Assembly (NCBI GenBank): GCA_963749115.1
Contig: CAVVLP010000002.1
Coordinates: 310,001-374,000 of the forward strand
Length of the DNA: 64,000 nt
Origin: SZUA-36 sp963749115
GTDB taxonomy: Bacteria > Pseudomonadota > Gammaproteobacteria > Xanthomonadales > SZUA-36
Reading direction: 5' to 3'
Shown here: positions 10,805 to 20,842 of the stretch, in pieces
Numbering within the stretch: position 1 is the stretch's first letter
Layout: each line of letters opens with the position of its first letter
The notes under the pieces: model-generated
The model's database searches: none
What the model saw: the letters and a program-made list of their open reading frames with translations, nothing else
What the model was told of the DNA's origin: nothing
Position numbers and translations under genes: made by a program

Positions 10805-12821
10805 TTAATAGTCGATGGAGTACCGCTGCCTGATTTCTGGTCCGAGGGCTTCCTTGAGAGAGCCCAGGTGTGACTCGTAATGACGCCACTGCTCCAGGCC
10901 TTCCTTGTAGATCGGTTGCCTGACCTGTTCAGAACTGGGGGTGCGCACGGCGCGCTCGGTTTCGTAGAAGCTCAGGCATTGCTCTTCAAATTCCAGTTCA
11001 CAATAATCAAGTAACGCGCGGATCTGTGTCTCGGTGTCAGAAACCATGTCCTCATACTGCACACGGTGTACGCGACCGGGTAGGACGTTATCCCAATGAT
11101 CCATCAACCTGACATAATCACGATAGTACTTACCGATGTCTTCAAGGCCGTAAGTGAAGGTCTGACCATTGGCGAACAACTGCTTATACCCCGAAAAGCA
11201 ACCGCCCATCGGGTGGCGTCTCGCGTCGATTATCTTGCTGTTTGGCAATATCAGGTGAATCAGACCGATATGGCGGAAATTATTTGGCATTTTATCAATA
11301 AAAAACGGATAGTTACTGCGTTGAATGCGAGTAGTTTCGAGATAATTTTCACCCAGTTCACGAAATTGATCCGTTGTCATTTGCCTGAGAATTTCCGGGT
11401 ATTTTCCTGCCGGGTTTTGCCGGGACCGGTCGCCAAGCCGTCTTGATATGGCGATGATATCCTGCAGTTCCGTGGTGCCCTCAACCTGTGAATGGCTGGC
11501 CAGTATCTGCTCCAGCAGGGTTGAACCGGCACGTGGTAAACCCACGATGAATATCGGTTCAGATGATTGACAACCCCAGCCTTTGCGCTGCTCGAAAAAT
11601 GCCTTGTCCAGGGTCCTTACCTGGCGAACCGAATCCAAAACATTGATCTTGGGATTATGCCGGTGTTCGATCCGGCGAATGGAATTGCCGCGCCGGTAGA
11701 ACTTGAAGGATTCGTCATACTCCCGCCGGTCTTCCAGTGCTTTGCCGAGCGCGAATGCCAGGTGCGCCTGGTCGTCAGCATCGCCGCCTTCAGCCGTGAC
11801 CTGCTGACGCATGTTTTCGATATCATCATCACTGAACCTGAAGGTCTTCAGGTTGGCCAGGCTCCAGTAAGCTTCGCCGACTTCAGGGCTTAGACGGATG
11901 CATTTCCTGTAGGCTTCGATGGAATCTTCCAGTCTCCCCACGGTTTTCAGGGTATGGCCATAACTCATCTGGGCCCTGGCCTGGTTGGGATAGTTCTTCA
12001 GCACCTTTTCGTAAATCCTGATCGCCTCATCGTGATCGCCGATGCGAACCAGGATGGAAGCCCTTAAGGGTCAGGAAGTTGGGGTTGTTCGGTTCCAGCG
12101 ATAGCAGTCTTTCGGCCTCATGCAATGCGGCTTCGGGTTTGTGAAGACGTATCAGCACCAGTGCGTAGCTGTGTCTTGCCGCGTGAAAATCCGGTGCCAG
12201 TTCCAGGCAACGCTCCAGCAGGTTCCGGGCGTCTTTGAGTTGTCCGACCTTGATGCCGATGTCTGCAAGAACACGAATGGCCGACACATCGGTGGGGTAT
12301 TCCTTGAGCAGTTCGCGAACAATACGTTCCGCCTTGCCCAGCTTGCCCTCGCGCAACAGTTTTACGGCCTCGACCAACTCCGGGTGAGCGGTTGAAAGTG
12401 CAAAATGCTGTTCGAATGCATGCTGGCTACCCGCTTCATCACCAGCCACTTTCAACTGGTGGCCGAGGCTTTGCCATGACGGTGCATGCTTCGGATCAAG
12501 CTTGACGGCCCTGCGCAGGGCATTGATCGCATCGTCACCACGGCCCACGGCACCATAACATTGCGCGATTTCATGCAGAAAATCAGGTGAGTCGAGAAAA
12601 TCGCCAAGCATGCTTGTTAGAATTTCCAGCCCTTTTTGTGGTTTTTTTTGCATACGATAGGCGCTGGCGAGTATCCGTTTTGCCTTGGGTGTATCCGGGT
12701 AAATCTTCAGAATTTCACTGGCCTGCTCCTGCGCCAGTGCAGGGTCCCGATTTAGCAGAGCAACCGCATGCCCGAGGGCCGTTTGCAGGTCGCCTTGTTC
12801 GAATTCATTGCTGTTTGACAT
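10805..12821 (-). CDS. TPR protein fused to a sulfotransferase domain (one indel)
   Basis: The N-terminal 300 or so residues are tetratricopeptide repeats (for example AIRVLADIGIKVGQLKDARN and YGHTLKTVGRLEDSIEAYRK). The C-terminal 300 residues are a PAPS-dependent sulfotransferase: the 5'-phosphosulfate loop is FIVGLPRAGSTLLEQILASH, and the 3'-phosphate region includes IDARRHPMGGCFSGYKQLFA. The frame changes near 12060, after which SILVRIGDHDEAIRIYEKV continues the repeats. TPR-sulfotransferase proteins are widespread in marine gammaproteobacteria; the acceptor (protein, lipid or glycan) is unknown. Confidence 0.85.
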
Positions 12822-13047
12822 AAACGATATTATCCACGATTAGAGTCCGTATGGGTGTGAATCCTGATCCGGTATAGGACTAAAGTTTTATCGACATTTG
12901 GTTTTTCTATTGACTTAATGGCAGGAGAGAGTAATTCTTAACGTGCGGATAGCTATACATGTATTTATAAGGCTATGATATTGCAATAAAAATATAAAAC
13001 ATGGTCTGTGTGGGACCGCAATCACGAATCCTAAGCAGGAGATTCAG

Positions 13048-15485
13048 ATGAAGAAATTGCACCGAAAACCTTTAACCCAATCCATTTCCATGGCTTTGCT
13101 CGGTTCTGTTGTTGCCGCGACAATCGTGGTGCCGGCATACGCCCAGGACAATGACGAAACCGTACTGGAAGAAGTCATCGTCTCCGCCCAAAAGCGCGAT
13201 CAGAATTTGCAGGATGTCGCTGTTTCAATCCAGGTGTTGGGTAACGAGCAACTGGAAAACTTGAATGTAAGGGCATTTGAGGATTTCATTAATTTCCTGC
13301 CGACCGTTTCTTATACCGCCCAGGGTGGTCCGGGAGGGCCCGGTTTCGGACAGGTGTATATGCGTGGTATTGCATCGGGTGGCGATGGCAACCACTCCGC
13401 CTCGATGCCCAGTGTCGGTTATTACCTCGATGAACAACCGGTAACGACCATCAACCAGGTGCTGGATATCTATATGTACGATATCGCCCGGGTTGAAACA
13501 CTCGCCGGTCCGCAGGGTACGCTGTATGGCCAGGGCAGCCAGTCGGGCACCATCCGTATCATTACCAACAAACCGGAGCTCGGTGTATCGACAGGCGGTT
13601 ACGACCTGGAACTCAATACCGTCAAGAGCGGTGATGTCGGTTACAACGCGAGTGGTTTCTGGAATATTCCGATAGGTGAGAGGGCCGCCATCAGGCTGGT
13701 GGCCTGGTATGACCAAACTGGTGGCTACATCGACCAGGTACCGACCACCATGTTCTTCCCGGGGCCACAGTCCAACCTCGTTGATAACTCCGATTTCGCC
13801 GGAAAGAATCAAAACGAGACCAAGAAAGTGGGTATGCGTGCCCTGTTGAAAATTGACCTGAATGATAACTGGTCCGTAACACCGGGTTTCATGTTCCAGA
13901 ATGCAGATAACGATGGTTATTGGGATCACAATCCGGAGTTCTTTGGTGATCTGGAAACAGGCCGGCTATGGCCTGCCAGTGGCAGTGACGACTGGTACCA
14001 GGCTTCGTTAACCTTGAACGGCAGTATTGGCGATGTCGACATGGTTTACGCAGGTGCCTATCTCGACCGCGATCAGGATTACCAATATGACTACAGTGAC
14101 TACACCGAGTACTGGGCCTATTACCTGACCAACCCGGATTACTATGACGCTCCGGGTTACTGTGTTTATTACAATGACGTCGGTGATTGTGCCATCGGAA
14201 CACAATACGTTGACGCCAGAAATAATTTTACACGTCAAAGTCATGAGCTACGCTTTCAGTCCTCTGCGGACCAACGCTTCCGATGGGTAGGCGGCTTGTT
14301 CTATCAGAAACAGAAGCACGACTATGATTTGCAATACACCGTTCCTGATTCGGCCGTTCTTAATTCGGTGGTCGAGGGCGGTAACGTGGTATGGCAGACA
14401 AAACAGGTACGTGAAGACCGTGACAAAGCCATTTTCGGCGAGATTACCTATGACTTCACCGAGAAGTTTAGCGGTACTTTTGGTGCCAGGTACTTCAAGT
14501 ACAAAAATTCGCTGTATGGTTTTAATGGTTTCCTGCGGCATTGCACCGGGCAATACATCGATGGTGAGTTTGTCGAGATTCCCGCCGATGAAGGTGGCGA
14601 GATCCAGTACCCCTGCTTTGACACGCGGATTCTCGACGACGTTGCCAAGGGCAGTGACTGGGCCTTCAAGGGTAATCTCGAATACCGGGTCAACGATGAT
14701 AAGTTTTAGTTTATGCCACCTACTCTGAGGGCTTCCGGGCGGGTGGTGTCAACCGTGCAAGGGTCGAGGGCATTCCCAAATACGAACCGGATTTTGTCGA
14801 TAATTACGAGCTGGGCTGGAAGACGACCCTCGCCGGTGGCTCAGTACGGTTCAACGGTGCGGTGTACCTGCTCGACTGGGATAAATTCCAGTTCGGCTTC
14901 CTTGATTTCGAGGTTTCCAACCTGACCATTGTGCAGAATGTCGGTAACGCCAGGACCAAGGGTGTGGAATGGGATTAACCTGGGCAGCCAATGAAAACAA
15001 CACGATTGTCTTTTTCAGGCTCCTATAACGATGCCAAGCTGAAAACCCCGTTCTGGCGTGATCAGGATGATGAAAATGCCGGTCTCCCGCCAAACGCACC
15101 CAAAGGCACGCCGATGCCGTATGTTCCCAAATGGCAATTGACCGGTATCTGGCGGAGTAATTTTAATTATGGCTCCTTGCCCGGCTTTTTCCAGGCCGCG
15201 GTTTCCTACACCGGCGCGCGCTGGAATGACCTGGATGTCCTGAATGTTCCTGCCAGGCAGAAAATGGATGCCTACACGCTGGTGAATGTATCAACGGGTA
15301 TCGATAAAAATAACTGGTCGCTTAGTTTCTTTATCAACAACCTGTTTGATGAACGGGCTGAAATCGATATCGAAGACCCGGGTTATGGCGGCTTGCCAAA
15401 TCTGCAGCGTCCGCCTGGTCATAAGTGGACCACGGTCACTAACCGGCCACGCTTTTTTGGTGTTCGATTCAGCCAGAGATTCTGA
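13048..15485 (+). CDS. TonB-dependent outer-membrane receptor (three indels)
   Basis: The ATG follows AGCAGGAG. A signal peptide ending AYAQ leads to a TonB-box/plug start EEVIVSAQKRDQNLQDVAVS, the form typical of large receptor families in marine proteobacteria. The plug contains VYMRGIASGGDGNHS and VETLAGPQGTLYGQGSQSGT. The barrel continues after frame changes near 14705 (LVYATYSEGFRAGGVNRARV), 14975 and 15010. It ends with the C-terminal strand RFFGVRFSQRF, whose last Phe is the outer-membrane insertion signal. Length after repair, about 810 residues, is normal. Ligand unknown; the next gene downstream suggests a peptide (inference). Confidence 0.88.
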
Positions 15486-15500
15486 CATCGCCCCATAGAG

Positions 15501-15534
15501 AACTGCGACAACATTCGGTTGTCGCAGTTTTTTT
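15501..15534 (+). terminator. Rho-independent terminator of the TonB receptor gene
   Basis: AACTGCGACAAC, loop ATTC, GGTTGTCGCAGTT, followed by a run of seven T. The stem is nearly perfect and starts 16 bases after the receptor stop. Confidence 0.88.
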
Positions 15535-15584
15535 GTTTATGCTGCTTTTATGTTTAGTCCTGCAAAATAACTTGAAGAATCATA

Positions 15585-15697
15585 ATGAATAAAAACAACC
15601 CCTCCACCGGTCCTGGTGGGTTTCCACGGGTCTGTATTTTTTGCCGACATTTACCGGTGCATTGGCCGATATTAGCGTTGTCTATGGCATCTGGTAA
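15585..15697 (+). pseudogene. Possible remnant of a membrane transporter N-terminus
   Basis: An ATG at 15585 opens MNKNNPSTGPGG. A neighbouring frame then reads WVSTGLYFLPTFTGALADIS followed by VVYGIW and a stop at 15697. Phrases like TGLYFLPTFTGALAD resemble the first helix of a major-facilitator-type permease, but only about 37 residues exist and a frame change is needed. It may be a decayed fragment or chance; confidence is low. Confidence 0.25.
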
Positions 15698-15730
15698 TTT
15701 AGTTCACGACGTTATTGTGTAAGAGTTATT

Positions 15731-17275
15731 ATGAAAAATATTTTGCTCGCCCTGTTGGGTTCACTGATCGCCCTTTGTTTTACTGAATGTGCTTCTGCTC
15801 ACGAAGAAAACAAATTAAGAATTGCGGTAATCCAATACATGCACGAAACCTGTACTTTTTGTCCGGGAGGAGATGCAGAAATTGGCGATCGAACGGGCAA
15901 AAGGCCATACGTTAAGGGAGAAGACCTGCTTAAATCAGGTGGGTTCGTGGGTGGGTTCGTACATACTGCGAGGCAATTTAGTGATGTCAAAATTATTGGC
16001 ATTAATTCGCCGGACGATGTTTACGGAGGATCGTCGAGAAGTTGGAACAGCAGGGAAAGTTTCGAACACTTTATGAGCATCATCCTGGATGATTTGAAGA
16101 AAAAAATGCCGGTTCAGGCCGTCTATTTATCCTTACATGGTGCCATGGCTGTTCGGGATGTACCGCGACCGGAAGCAGAAATTGCCAAAAGAGTGCGTGA
16201 ACTGGTGGGTCAAGACGTCCCCATTGCAGCCTCTTTTGACTTGCATGGCAATGAGGACGAGGAATTTCTGAAGTGGGCCAATGCTGCTTTTGTCACCAAG
16301 CGTTACCCGCATTACGATGCTTTCCTTCAGGGTGGCAGATCGGCCACATTTCTATACCGCTCAATGAAAGGTCTGTACAAATCAACGACGGCGACCCGAA
16401 AACCACCCATCCTGACAGCCACGGTATTGCAATGGACCGGGCAGGGTTCTTCCATGAAGATCATGGAGCGGGCACGTCGTTGGGAGGACCGTGAAAAAGA
16501 TGCTTTTGTGAGTGTTTTTTACGGTTTCCCCTGGTCGGACGTACCGGATGCAGGTGCCACGGTACATGTGATGACCAATAACGACCAGGCATTGGCGAAT
16601 TTGATTGCTGATGATATGTCCGAGTATATCTGGCGTATGCGTAAAGAGTTTGCCAATGGAAAATTTCCAATGCCTGGAGAAGCCATTAAAAGGACGATTG
16701 AGGCGATCGACCAGGGTGCGGTACCGGTGGTGCTCGGGGATTATTCGGACAGACCGGGCGATGCCACATGGATTCTGAAAGAACTTATAGACAATGAAGT
16801 TAACGGGGTACTGTATGCCGCCTTGCGCGATGAACGAGCACTTGCGGCACTTGAAAAGGACGAAGCCCAGCCTGGTGATTCTTTTGACAGGGAAGTGGGT
16901 GGTTTTACCGGAGAGCAAGCGGGCAGTCCGATAAGAATTCGAGGCAAAGTAAGGTACTTCGGCCCAGCCTGGGGATACGATAAAATTGCCATCATAGAAT
17001 TTGGTATAAACAATTTGTTGATCATCACACCCACTTATGAACAGGTCAGGACGGTTAAACGGCTTGAGATCGCTGGAATCAACCCGGATGATTATGATGT
17101 GTTCGTGGTGAAATCCCGGGTTCATTTCCGACGGGGTTTTGATGAGACAGGCTATGCCAAAACAATCTTGGTCGTAGATGCTCCCGGCCCCTGGTTTGGA
17201 ACTTTACGTCTGGATGCGCTTGACTATCAATTTGCACCCATTGACAAGATGTACCCGTTTGGCATTAAAGATTAG
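15731..17275 (+). CDS. M81 family metallopeptidase, MlrC-like, with signal peptide
   Basis: 514 residues, intact. A signal peptide ends in CASAHEEN. The M81 blocks follow in order: LRIAVIQYMHETCTF, VQAVYLSLHGAMAVRDVPRP, IAASFDLHGNEDEEF, RYPHYDAFLQGGRSA and VVLGDYSDRPGDATWIL. In the family these supply zinc and substrate ligands. The founding member MlrC finishes degradation of microcystin to its amino acids, but most M81 enzymes have unknown substrates. Signal-peptide forms act in the periplasm. The gene follows a TonB receptor and its terminator, so import plus periplasmic hydrolysis of an unusual peptide is plausible (inference). Confidence 0.85.
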   Translation: MKNILLALLGSLIALCFTECASAHEENKLRIAVIQYMHETCTFCPGGDAEIGDRTGKRPYVKGEDLLKSGGFVGGFVHTARQFSDVKIIGINSPDDVYGGSSRSWNSRESFEHFMSIILDDLKKKMPVQAVYLSLHGAMAVRDVPRPEAEIAKRVRELVGQDVPIAASFDLHGNEDEEFLKWANAAFVTKRYPHYDAFLQGGRSATFLYRSMKGLYKSTTATRKPPILTATVLQWTGQGSSMKIMERARRWEDREKDAFVSVFYGFPWSDVPDAGATVHVMTNNDQALANLIADDMSEYIWRMRKEFANGKFPMPGEAIKRTIEAIDQGAVPVVLGDYSDRPGDATWILKELIDNEVNGVLYAALRDERALAALEKDEAQPGDSFDREVGGFTGEQAGSPIRIRGKVRYFGPAWGYDKIAIIEFGINNLLIITPTYEQVRTVKRLEIAGINPDDYDVFVVKSRVHFRRGFDETGYAKTILVVDAPGPWFGTLRLDALDYQFAPIDKMYPFGIKD

Positions 17276-17325
17276 AAACGCGTAGAGCAAAATAGGGGGG
17301 CGGATCACTGCTGTCCCGCTTAATC

Positions 17326-17480
17326 CTGACCGAAGTACATCTATCTGAAACCATTACCCTATGCTTACGCACAAAGCCGAGGGGGTGTGGTGTCTTGTTT
17401 CAGGACCTTGAGCGACAGGACGTCGCGCCAGAGGCCCCAGGGAGGGGTTCATGCCGTGTCCTGAAACAAGACACCACACC
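17326..17480. repeat. Dispersed palindromic element, copy 3 (23-bp perfect arms) plus tag
   Basis: Bases 17384-17406 are exactly complementary to 17458-17480 (23 bp). The innermost CAGGAC/GTCCTG and the core (GAGCGACAGGACGTCGCG) match the copies at 5096 and 5267, while the outer arm is different. Bases 17326-17374 are the reverse complement of the tag that follows copy 1 (AAACCATT, CCTATGCTTACGCAC). Viewed on the minus strand, the order hairpin then tag is the same as at 5096-5243. It lies between the convergent M81 and DUF3089 genes. Confidence 0.8.
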
Positions 17481-17583
17481 ACCTTGGCTTCCTGACTGAT
17501 CAAAAGTGCACTGTTTGTAAGTCCTGAAATATGGTGCTGTACATCCTTGGTGCGCACATAGTTAATAGGTCAAAGTCTCTTAC

Positions 17584-18657
17584 TCACTCCATTGCGGTAT
17601 TGCTGCTAAATGCATCGATACGCTCGCTCACATTTTCGCGAATGTTCGACCAGTGAAGGGCGTAGTCAAGCAAGTGGTGGTTGCCCTTTCCCATGTTTGG
17701 CAGTTCGTCGTACACATCCGTTCGTATTTCGCTGACAAAGAGCATGCCGTTTTCGCATCGGGCATCGCTCACACCTGGCATCACTGCCTTGGAGGCGATC
17801 GACAACGCGCCCAGATTATCGGCGAATCCGGCCTGGGCATTATCATTGGTCCATGTCAGCGGGTTGACGCACACCAGGTTTTGCGTTGCTTGCATTGCCC
17901 GATAACCGTCACCGATGGTATTCCAGGTCACAAGACAACCGGTCTGCCTTGCTGACATGCAAACCGGTATGTCGGCCATCGACTCGGCCAGTTCATCTAC
18001 ACTAATTGGATAGCCTATCGGATAAGCAGCAACAAGGCGCTCACGCAACTGCGTGCCACTGATCTTGCGTTCCAGCAACCACTTTGTCAGCAGTGCACCC
18101 TGGCTGTGACCGGCCAGGATAAACGGACGCCCGTCATTGTATTCGGCCAGGTAATGCCCGAATGCTGTCTCGATATCGGAGTAAGCCAATTCCAATGCAT
18201 CGTTTCCGTCATCTTCCAGGGCGAAAAACGCGTAAATCTGGGCCTGTCGATAACGTGGTGCGAACACCCTGGTTTTGCCATTAAACACACTCGCCTGTCC
18301 CGGCATCACGGCATCATTGACCCAATTGTCTGCTGGTTCATACCCCATCGGTGCGTTCCAGCCAGCGCTACTCAGATAAGTCGTCGGGTGGACAAAAAAC
18401 ACGTCCACCAGCGCACGGGCCTGTCCGTCGTTGACACCTTCCGGTGTGAAGTCGGCGGCGTCTTCCCGGTCCGGCAAGGCGGCCCAGTGTTCCGGCTTTT
18501 TGTAGTCTGGTGCTGCTGGCGCCACCGTTTCTGCAAAGGCTGTCGCTGGCTTCACATATGCCTGGAAAGCCTTGAGTGCCAGCAGGTCCCGATACATGTA
18601 GCCGGCAACCACCGCGACCATGATCAGACCGGCGATAATCCACATCCACTTTTTCAC
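17584..18657 (-). CDS. DUF3089 alpha/beta-hydrolase-like protein
   Basis: 357 residues, intact. An N-terminal membrane anchor or uncleaved signal (WIIAGLIMVAVVAGYMY) precedes a periplasmic domain. DUF3089 hallmarks are VFFVHPTTYLSSAGWNAPMG, VFAPRYRQAQIYAFFAL and the nucleophile elbow LAGHSQGALLTKWLL (catalytic Ser in GHSQG). A late histidine in MGKGNHHLLDYALHW could complete the triad. Substrate unknown; esterase or lipase-type chemistry is expected from the fold. Confidence 0.82.
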   Translation of the reverse strand: MKKWMWIIAGLIMVAVVAGYMYRDLLALKAFQAYVKPATAFAETVAPAAPDYKKPEHWAALPDREDAADFTPEGVNDGQARALVDVFFVHPTTYLSSAGWNAPMGYEPADNWVNDAVMPGQASVFNGKTRVFAPRYRQAQIYAFFALEDDGNDALELAYSDIETAFGHYLAEYNDGRPFILAGHSQGALLTKWLLERKISGTQLRERLVAAYPIGYPISVDELAESMADIPVCMSARQTGCLVTWNTIGDGYRAMQATQNLVCVNPLTWTNDNAQAGFADNLGALSIASKAVMPGVSDARCENGMLFVSEIRTDVYDELPNMGKGNHHLLDYALHWSNIRENVSERIDAFSSNTAME

Positions 18658-18714
18658 GTTACTTTCCCCATGGTCATCTTCGCTCTTTGCCTACGGTGCG
18701 AAAAAACGAAGCGA

Positions 18715-19809
18715 TTATTCTCCGAGGTACTCCAGGATCTTGTCACGCCAGTCCCGTTGCATTCGTTCGGTCAGCAGGGCGCGATTGATGCCTTCACGCA
18801 GCGGGCTGTCCTGTTTCAGGATGAAGGCATAGTTCTGAGCCTCCAGTTCATTGGGCAGCACGGTCAGGGATTTGAATTTCCCTCGTTGCTTACCTTGATT
18901 GATCCGGTAGGTGAGAAAGGCTGCATCTGACACGATGGCATCGAGTCCTCCCGAGTCCAGATCGTTCACCAGGGTATCCAGATCCGGGCGGGTCTGATGC
19001 CTGATGCCGTTAGCGCTAAGGAATGCCGATGAAGTAGAGGCAACAAGGGCACCGACCTGGACACTCCTCAGGTCATCCAATGTTTGAATTTCGGTTGTCA
19101 TGGCATTCAAAGTGAAGGAACTGGCCAGCACGGCGGTAATCGCCGCAATGAGAAAAGTGCTGCTCAATGTGAGAATGGTGGACAGAACGCGGGCCGTCAG
19201 CGTCTTGAAACGGTAGAAGCGAATAGGGCCGTTGGTTACGAACATCAGGCCGACGATGATCGGCTCAAGTATTCTTCCCGGGATTGTATTGTTTGAGAAA
19301 AGTTTCTTGTTGGTCCTGTGCTCGAGCAGGTAGAAAATGCCCCCGATTAGAATAGCGATGCCCAACACGATGAGTATGGCTTTAAGAACCTGGGAGCTGG
19401 TTAGGAACTCGCTGATGGCTGACCAGAGCGTCGTCTGCCGGACTGCGATGGCCGTATAGGTTTCGTAGAATGAGTGGGAGAAATCTATCAGTGCCTCCCG
19501 CTCCGCCGTCACGGAAGTGCAGGATATGCCTACGTCTGCCAGATCTGTCTGATCCTTGCTCTTTATGGTTTCGAGCAAGTCCCCCAACGGATACTCGACA
19601 TATGTCCAACTGAGACCCATCTCACTGGCTATCCGCTCCCACAGGTAAACAGCAAGTCCGGACTGCCGACCGTCTTTGGAAATGACGAATGGCGGACATT
19701 CAGCGACCGCAACAGTCAGTTCTTCAGTTGTCGCCGCATCCCGTTCTGCAGCAAAAGCAGTTGAGGTAAAGGCTAAAGCGATGACAATACAAAAAAGTCG
19801 GCGTATCAA
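18715..19809 (-). CDS. Prokaryotic ionotropic-glutamate-receptor-like channel
   Basis: 364 residues with signal peptide (FCIVIALAFTSTAFA). A periplasmic solute-binding domain (LTVAVAECPPFVIS, GLAVYLWERIASEMGLSW) is split into two lobes by a membrane module: TM1 (AILIVLGIAILIGGIFYLLE), a pore-like segment (IIVGLMFVTNGPIRFYRFK) and TM3 (TFLIAAITAVLASSF). The second lobe follows (QTLDDLRSVQVGALVAS). This S1-M1-P-M2-S2 order is that of GluR0-type bacterial glutamate-gated channels. The usual potassium filter TVGYGD is not present in the pore segment, so ion selectivity cannot be assumed. Confidence 0.78.
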   Translation of the reverse strand: MIRRLFCIVIALAFTSTAFAAERDAATTEELTVAVAECPPFVISKDGRQSGLAVYLWERIASEMGLSWTYVEYPLGDLLETIKSKDQTDLADVGISCTSVTAEREALIDFSHSFYETYTAIAVRQTTLWSAISEFLTSSQVLKAILIVLGIAILIGGIFYLLEHRTNKKLFSNNTIPGRILEPIIVGLMFVTNGPIRFYRFKTLTARVLSTILTLSSTFLIAAITAVLASSFTLNAMTTEIQTLDDLRSVQVGALVASTSSAFLSANGIRHQTRPDLDTLVNDLDSGGLDAIVSDAAFLTYRINQGKQRGKFKSLTVLPNELEAQNYAFILKQDSPLREGINRALLTERMQRDWRDKILEYLGE

Positions 19810-19870
19810 AATCGGGGGCTTCCTTTGAGCATTAAGCCAGAAATATGGGTTCCCAATGCCTTACGCAAAC

Positions 19871-20191
19871 TCAATTGGCAGGAAGCGAGGCATAATATGC
19901 CGCGATATCAGCTATCTCCTGATCGGTGAGGTCGGCAGTATATTCCTGCATCACGTCATCTTCGCTTGACCTCTCACCCGATTTGAATTCCTTCAGGAAT
20001 TTAACATGGGTAGCCGCATCAAGACCGGCGATACCGGGTATATCTTCATCACCTTTACCATCTTCCCCGTGGCAATCGGCGCATTCCACTGCAAATTCTG
20101 CACCCTTGGCAGCGTCACCCCCGGCCTGGACACCACCAGCGAGCAACATCAAAAAAAACATGACAGCGATAATTAGGTTCTTGTTTAACAT
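19871..20191 (-). CDS. Class I c-type cytochrome
   Basis: 106 residues with a signal peptide (FFLMLLAGGVQA). One haem-binding motif CADCH lies in the N-terminal third, preceded by GAEFAVE and followed by GEDGKGDED. The likely axial methionine is in DDVMQEYTADLTDQEIADIA, and the C-terminal helix IAAYYASLP is typical of cytochrome c553/c4/c5-type electron carriers. It acts in the periplasm as a small soluble electron shuttle. No oxidase or reductase gene is adjacent. Confidence 0.87.
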   Translation of the reverse strand: MLNKNLIIAVMFFLMLLAGGVQAGGDAAKGAEFAVECADCHGEDGKGDEDIPGIAGLDAATHVKFLKEFKSGERSSEDDVMQEYTADLTDQEIADIAAYYASLPAN

Positions 20192-20397
20192 TTCATGCTC
20201 CTTAAAAAAATACCGGTTCTAATGCGGTCCTCAACTTAGTTTACTCTATCTACTCATCGTCAGGAGTTTATCAGGGATTGTCTTCCTCACCAATTTGCAG
20301 GCTCATCCCTTACTCATCACCCCGCCCAAAAAAAACGATGAAAAACAGCTACCAACAACAGGTACCAAGACAGCCAAATTTGTTCGTTCCGCGGTGC

Positions 20398-20710
20398 TTT
20401 TTGTCACTCCTGTCGATTTACTGTCTGTATTCTGTTTAAAAACTGTTAACACTTACAGTGTTGCCACAACCCGCTTTTGCAGATCATATACCTACGGATT
20501 TCAGAAACTTAAAGGGCAAAGAATCAAGGAAGCAACTCAGGCACAAGGATGTTGCCAGAGGTAAAAGGAAGAGGCTCAAGCAAAAGGATGTTGCTTGAGG
20601 AAAAAGGGAAGAGGCTCAAGCAAAAGGATGTTGCTTGAGGAAAAAGGAAGAGACTCAGGCACCAATAGCACCTCGATAGTTTGTATCACCTAAAGGACTT
20701 GTCCTTTCTC
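20398..20710 (+). ncRNA. Candidate structured RNA / dispersed repeat with tandem hairpins, copy 1
   Basis: Bases 20398-20550 are closely related to 56467-56620 and both are followed by short hairpins. Here they start at about 20536, 20575 and 20615 with a partial fourth at 20654, a 39-40 base period. The 20575 and 20615 units have perfect 9-bp stems CTCAAGCAA/TTGCTTGAG around loop AAGGATG. An inner palindrome AACACTTACAGTGTT begins at 20447. A shared 3' end (CCTCGATAG, TTGTATCAC, AAAGGAC) occurs at both loci. An open frame (residues FVTPVDLLSVFCLKTVNTYS) crosses the first half but I do not regard it as proven coding. The region lies upstream of hcp. Confidence 0.5.
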
Positions 20711-20842
20711 CGTTGGCCTCCGGGAAAATCGTTTTTATTCGTCTATACTCAAAAATAGTGTTAACGCGCTGAGAGAATTCAGCCGTTCCACTCGTTTCAA
20801 GCACCTGAAATACACTATGAGATTGGAGCAAGGAGTAAAAGC

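Noticed and set aside
20295..20564. 89-codon protein gene in the repeat before hcp
   Set aside because: A similar frame exists in copy 2, but differences are not concentrated at third codon positions and no ribosome site is seen; the hairpin structure explains conservation better. Left open, not called.
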